Source: Deltaproteobacteria bacterium (GTDB lineage Bacteria > Desulfobacterota > Binatia > UBA12015). Taken from it: a DNA stretch of 62,454 nucleotides. Shown one piece after another: positions 60,805 through 62,454 of the stretch. A model generated the notes under the pieces. That model saw only the letters and a list, made by a program, of their open reading frames with translations, was not told the DNA's origin and did no database searches. The stretch is taken from positions 1-62,454 of the forward strand of contig VGTK01000007.1 of assembly GCA_016874715.1 (NCBI GenBank). The letters run 5' to 3'. A program made the position numbers and the translations under genes. How positions within the stretch are numbered: position 1 is the stretch's first letter; the number at the start of each line of letters is the position of its first letter.

Positions 60805-61118
60805 GGCGCTTCCTTGACCAGCGGCTCGAGCTCGCCGTTGGCGTGCATCTCGCGCACGATGTCGCAGCCGCCGACGAACTTCCCGTCGATGTACACCTGC
60901 GGAATCGTCGGCCAGTTCGAGAAGCGCTTGATGCCCTCGCGGATGTCGGGGTCCTTGAGGACGTCCACGGTGTTGTACGGCACGCCGAGCTCCTCGAAGA
61001 TCTCGATGGTCGCGGCCGAGAAGCCGCACATCGGGAACGACGGCGATCCCTTCATGTAGATCACGATCCGGTTGTTCTCGATCGACTCGCGGATGCGGTC
61101 GCTGGTGCTGTCGGACAT
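60795..61118 (-). CDS. grxD: monothiol glutaredoxin (Grx4/GrxD type)
   Basis: A 107-residue CGFS glutaredoxin (Cys31-Ser34 in FPMCGFSAAT) with the Grx4 features FSNWPTIPQVYIDG and GGCDIVREMH. These proteins carry [2Fe-2S] clusters and form complexes with BolA. GAGGAGAC precedes the ATG. A BolA gene lies 42 bp upstream in the same direction (start at 61405), so the two are a conserved functional pair. It is convergent with coaE. Confidence 0.96.
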   Translation of the reverse strand: MSDSTSDRIRESIENNRIVIYMKGSPSFPMCGFSAATIEIFEELGVPYNTVDVLKDPDIREGIKRFSNWPTIPQVYIDGKFVGGCDIVREMHANGELEPLVKEAPQA

Positions 61119-61159
61119 TCGTTGCGTCTCCTCGGTGTGGATCGGCCCTGCGTTCGGGC

Positions 61160-61405
61160 TCAGGACTTCCCGGCCTGCGCGGGCGTGAGCGTCTTCAGCG
61201 CGAGCGCGTGGATGTTGCGGCCGTCGACCGCCGCACCCAGCGCCTCGTAGATCATCTTGTGCCGCTCGACGAGCGGCTTGCCTTCGAAAGCGGCGGCCAC
61301 CACACGGACCTCGAAGTGGTCGCCGGTCCCGGTGTAGTCGCGCACTTCCGCGACCGCTCCGGAGACGTGCTCCTCGATTCTGCGCTGGATCTCGGTCGGG
61401 CTCAT
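61160..61405 (-). CDS. BolA-family protein (partner of the glutaredoxin)
   Basis: An 81-residue BolA protein with TGTGDHFEVRVVAAAFEGKPLVERHKMIYEAL and HALALKTLTPAQ. The loop His and the C-terminal His expected for cluster ligation are both plausibly present. It is co-directional with a monothiol glutaredoxin gene 41 bp downstream, the classic Grx-BolA pair for Fe-S handling. A TACGGA element lies 8 nt before the ATG, with only a weak -35. Confidence 0.93.
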   Translation of the reverse strand: MSPTEIQRRIEEHVSGAVAEVRDYTGTGDHFEVRVVAAAFEGKPLVERHKMIYEALGAAVDGRNIHALALKTLTPAQAGKS

Positions 61406-61456
61406 GTCGGCGAATCCGTAGCATCCGCGTCCGCCCCAGGGAACGGGATCGAGGCT

Positions 61457-62454
61457 TCAGCGTGGCCGGCGGGCCTCGCCCTTGCGGTGCGAGCTGTACC
61501 CGGGGAACAGGGGTGCCCCGGGCAGGATCGCTGCCGCGACGTTGTTCACGGCGGTACAGGCCTCGCCGAAGTCGGCTGCGAGAACCCGGACCTTGCCGGG
61601 GTAGGTCGCACCGTCGCCGGCCGCCCAGAGGCCGGGACGATCGCTCGCCATGCGGGAGTCCACGAGGATCGCACCTTCCTCGGTGCGCGCCCCGAAGCGC
61701 GCAAGGGAGCTGGCGTCGGCATGGAAGCCGTAACAGGGCACGATCCGCGTGACCGCGAGCGAACGCTCGCCGCCGTCGCGCCGGTCGGTGAGGGTCGCGC
61801 CCGCCACGGTCCCGGTACCGTCCACGCCGGTCAACTCGAGGTATGGCAGGAACCGGACCGGTGAGGCCTCCAGGCGCTGCCGGACTTCGTCGGAGACCGG
61901 AAGCCGGTCGCGACGGTGAACGAGCGTCACCGAAGCCGCGGTCGCAGCGAGGGTGACGGCGACCGCGATGGCACGCTCGGAGCCGCCGAGTACGAGCACG
62001 TCCTCGCCGCGCACGTCGCTCGCGGCCGGCGGAACGTACGTGAGGCCGCGCCCTTCGAACGCGGCGATCGCGGGGTCCGCGATGCGCTGCGCGGAGAAGC
62101 TGCCGATGCCGGCGGCGACGAGCACGGCTCTGGTGCGCAGCGAGCCGGTCGCGCCGCCTCGCGCCGACGACCCGTGCGCAGGCGAAGCGGGCGCCCCCGC
62201 GTCGCGCGTGTCGAGCCGGAGGAGGGGGCCCTCACGCTCCACGGCGGTCACCTCCTCGCCGAGGCGGAACGTGATCGGGAATGCGCTCGCCTGCTGCAGC
62301 AGGCGCTCGACCAGCTCGCGGCCGGCGATGGAAGGAAAGCCGGGAACGTCGTGGATCGCCGTGTCCGGGTAGAACGTCGCGATCTGGCCGCCAACCAGCG
62401 GCAGCGTCTCGAGGACGATCGTCGAGAGCCCGCGGAACCCCGCATAGTAGGCAG
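61457..62454 (-). CDS. ferredoxin/flavodoxin-NADP(+) reductase, TrxR-like (5' end outside window)
   Basis: A partial flavoprotein; about 331 residues are visible, reading AYYAGFRGLSTIVLET at the window edge. The first FAD loop lies just outside. Visible marks: VGGQIATFYPD, the NAD(P)-binding VLVLGGSERAIAVAV, and the C-terminal FAD contact LWAAGDGATYPGKVRVLAADFGEA. The pattern resembles YumC-type ferredoxin-NADP reductases, which lack the CxxC of thioredoxin reductase; no CxxC is seen. It could supply electrons to the single-cluster ferredoxin elsewhere in the window. It lies 51 bp from the BolA gene, same direction. Confidence 0.85.
   Translation of the reverse strand, partial: AYYAGFRGLSTIVLETLPLVGGQIATFYPDTAIHDVPGFPSIAGRELVERLLQQASAFPITFRLGEEVTAVEREGPLLRLDTRDAGAPASPAHGSSARGGATGSLRTRAVLVAAGIGSFSAQRIADPAIAAFEGRGLTYVPPAASDVRGEDVLVLGGSERAIAVAVTLAATAASVTLVHRRDRLPVSDEVRQRLEASPVRFLPYLELTGVDGTGTVAGATLTDRRDGGERSLAVTRIVPCYGFHADASSLARFGARTEEGAILVDSRMASDRPGLWAAGDGATYPGKVRVLAADFGEACTAVNNVAAAILPGAPLFPGYSSHRKGEARRPR

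Overview
The window is high-GC bacterial chromosome, apart from lower-GC DNA in roughly the first 3 kb. Gene content (split acyl-CoA carboxylase, B12 acyl-CoA mutase, family III CoA-transferases, fused ETF, full-length SecA, GatCAB) and a small four-cysteine secreted protein suggest a free-living Gram-negative bacterium of the deltaproteobacterial/Binatota type. That placement is inference from gene content. No rRNA, tRNA, CRISPR array, transposase or phage gene was found.

Layout. 1-3.05 kb: compositionally distinct DNA with a ketosynthase, an acyl carrier protein, a DUF374-like acyltransferase and the membrane half of a sensor kinase; the shift to high GC falls inside the kinase gene. 3.05-4.9 kb: rest of that kinase plus a coupled REC-kinase. 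4.9-13 kb (minus strand): three-gene biotin-dependent acyl-CoA carboxylase, acyltransferase, SDR protein, 3-hydroxyacyl-CoA dehydrogenase and a CitE/malyl-CoA-lyase-like enzyme. 13.2-15.1 kb (plus): ethylmalonyl-CoA-mutase-like enzyme. 15.4-18.2 kb: BolA, ThDP lyase-like enzyme, CinA-type protein. 18.2-24.1 kb: two envelope proteins, engB, murI, secA, HU. 24.7-30.6 kb: GH84 glycosidase, DUF1499, PKD lipoprotein, secreted protein, GT39-like membrane protein. 30.6-33.9 kb: gatCAB (minus). 34-39.5 kb: coupled DUF2760-Hsp70-Hsp70/DUF3731 operon. 39.5-50.6 kb: yraN, serS, nth, hydrolase, fused ETF, phosphoglycerate mutase, ferredoxin, DUF971, OB-fold protein, tatA, murJ, methyltransferase. 50.8-54.8 kb: sigma factor with upstream small ORF, SpoIIIAA/Ycf45-like ATPase, universal stress protein. 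54.9-62.4 kb: penicillin-acylase homologue, paired CaiB/BaiF CoA-transferases, coaE, monothiol glutaredoxin, BolA, and a ferredoxin-NADP reductase cut by the window edge.

How it works together. Much of the accessory metabolism is acyl-CoA chemistry: carboxylation, 3-hydroxyacyl-CoA oxidation/reduction, C-C lysis of malyl-CoA-type esters, B12-dependent rearrangement, CoA transfer and ETF electron transfer. The mutase, lyase and dehydrogenase cluster fits part of an ethylmalonyl-CoA-like route, though crotonyl-CoA carboxylase/reductase is not in the window. The most striking non-gene signal is a recurring promoter geometry: a -35-like hexamer, 17-18 nt, a -10-like hexamer, then only about 5-10 nt to the start codon, at murI, gatC, coaE, nth, tatA and others, implying leaderless mRNAs. 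The best candidates for poorly described systems are that leaderless class, the Hsp70-pair operon and the fused ETF with palindromic upstream sites.
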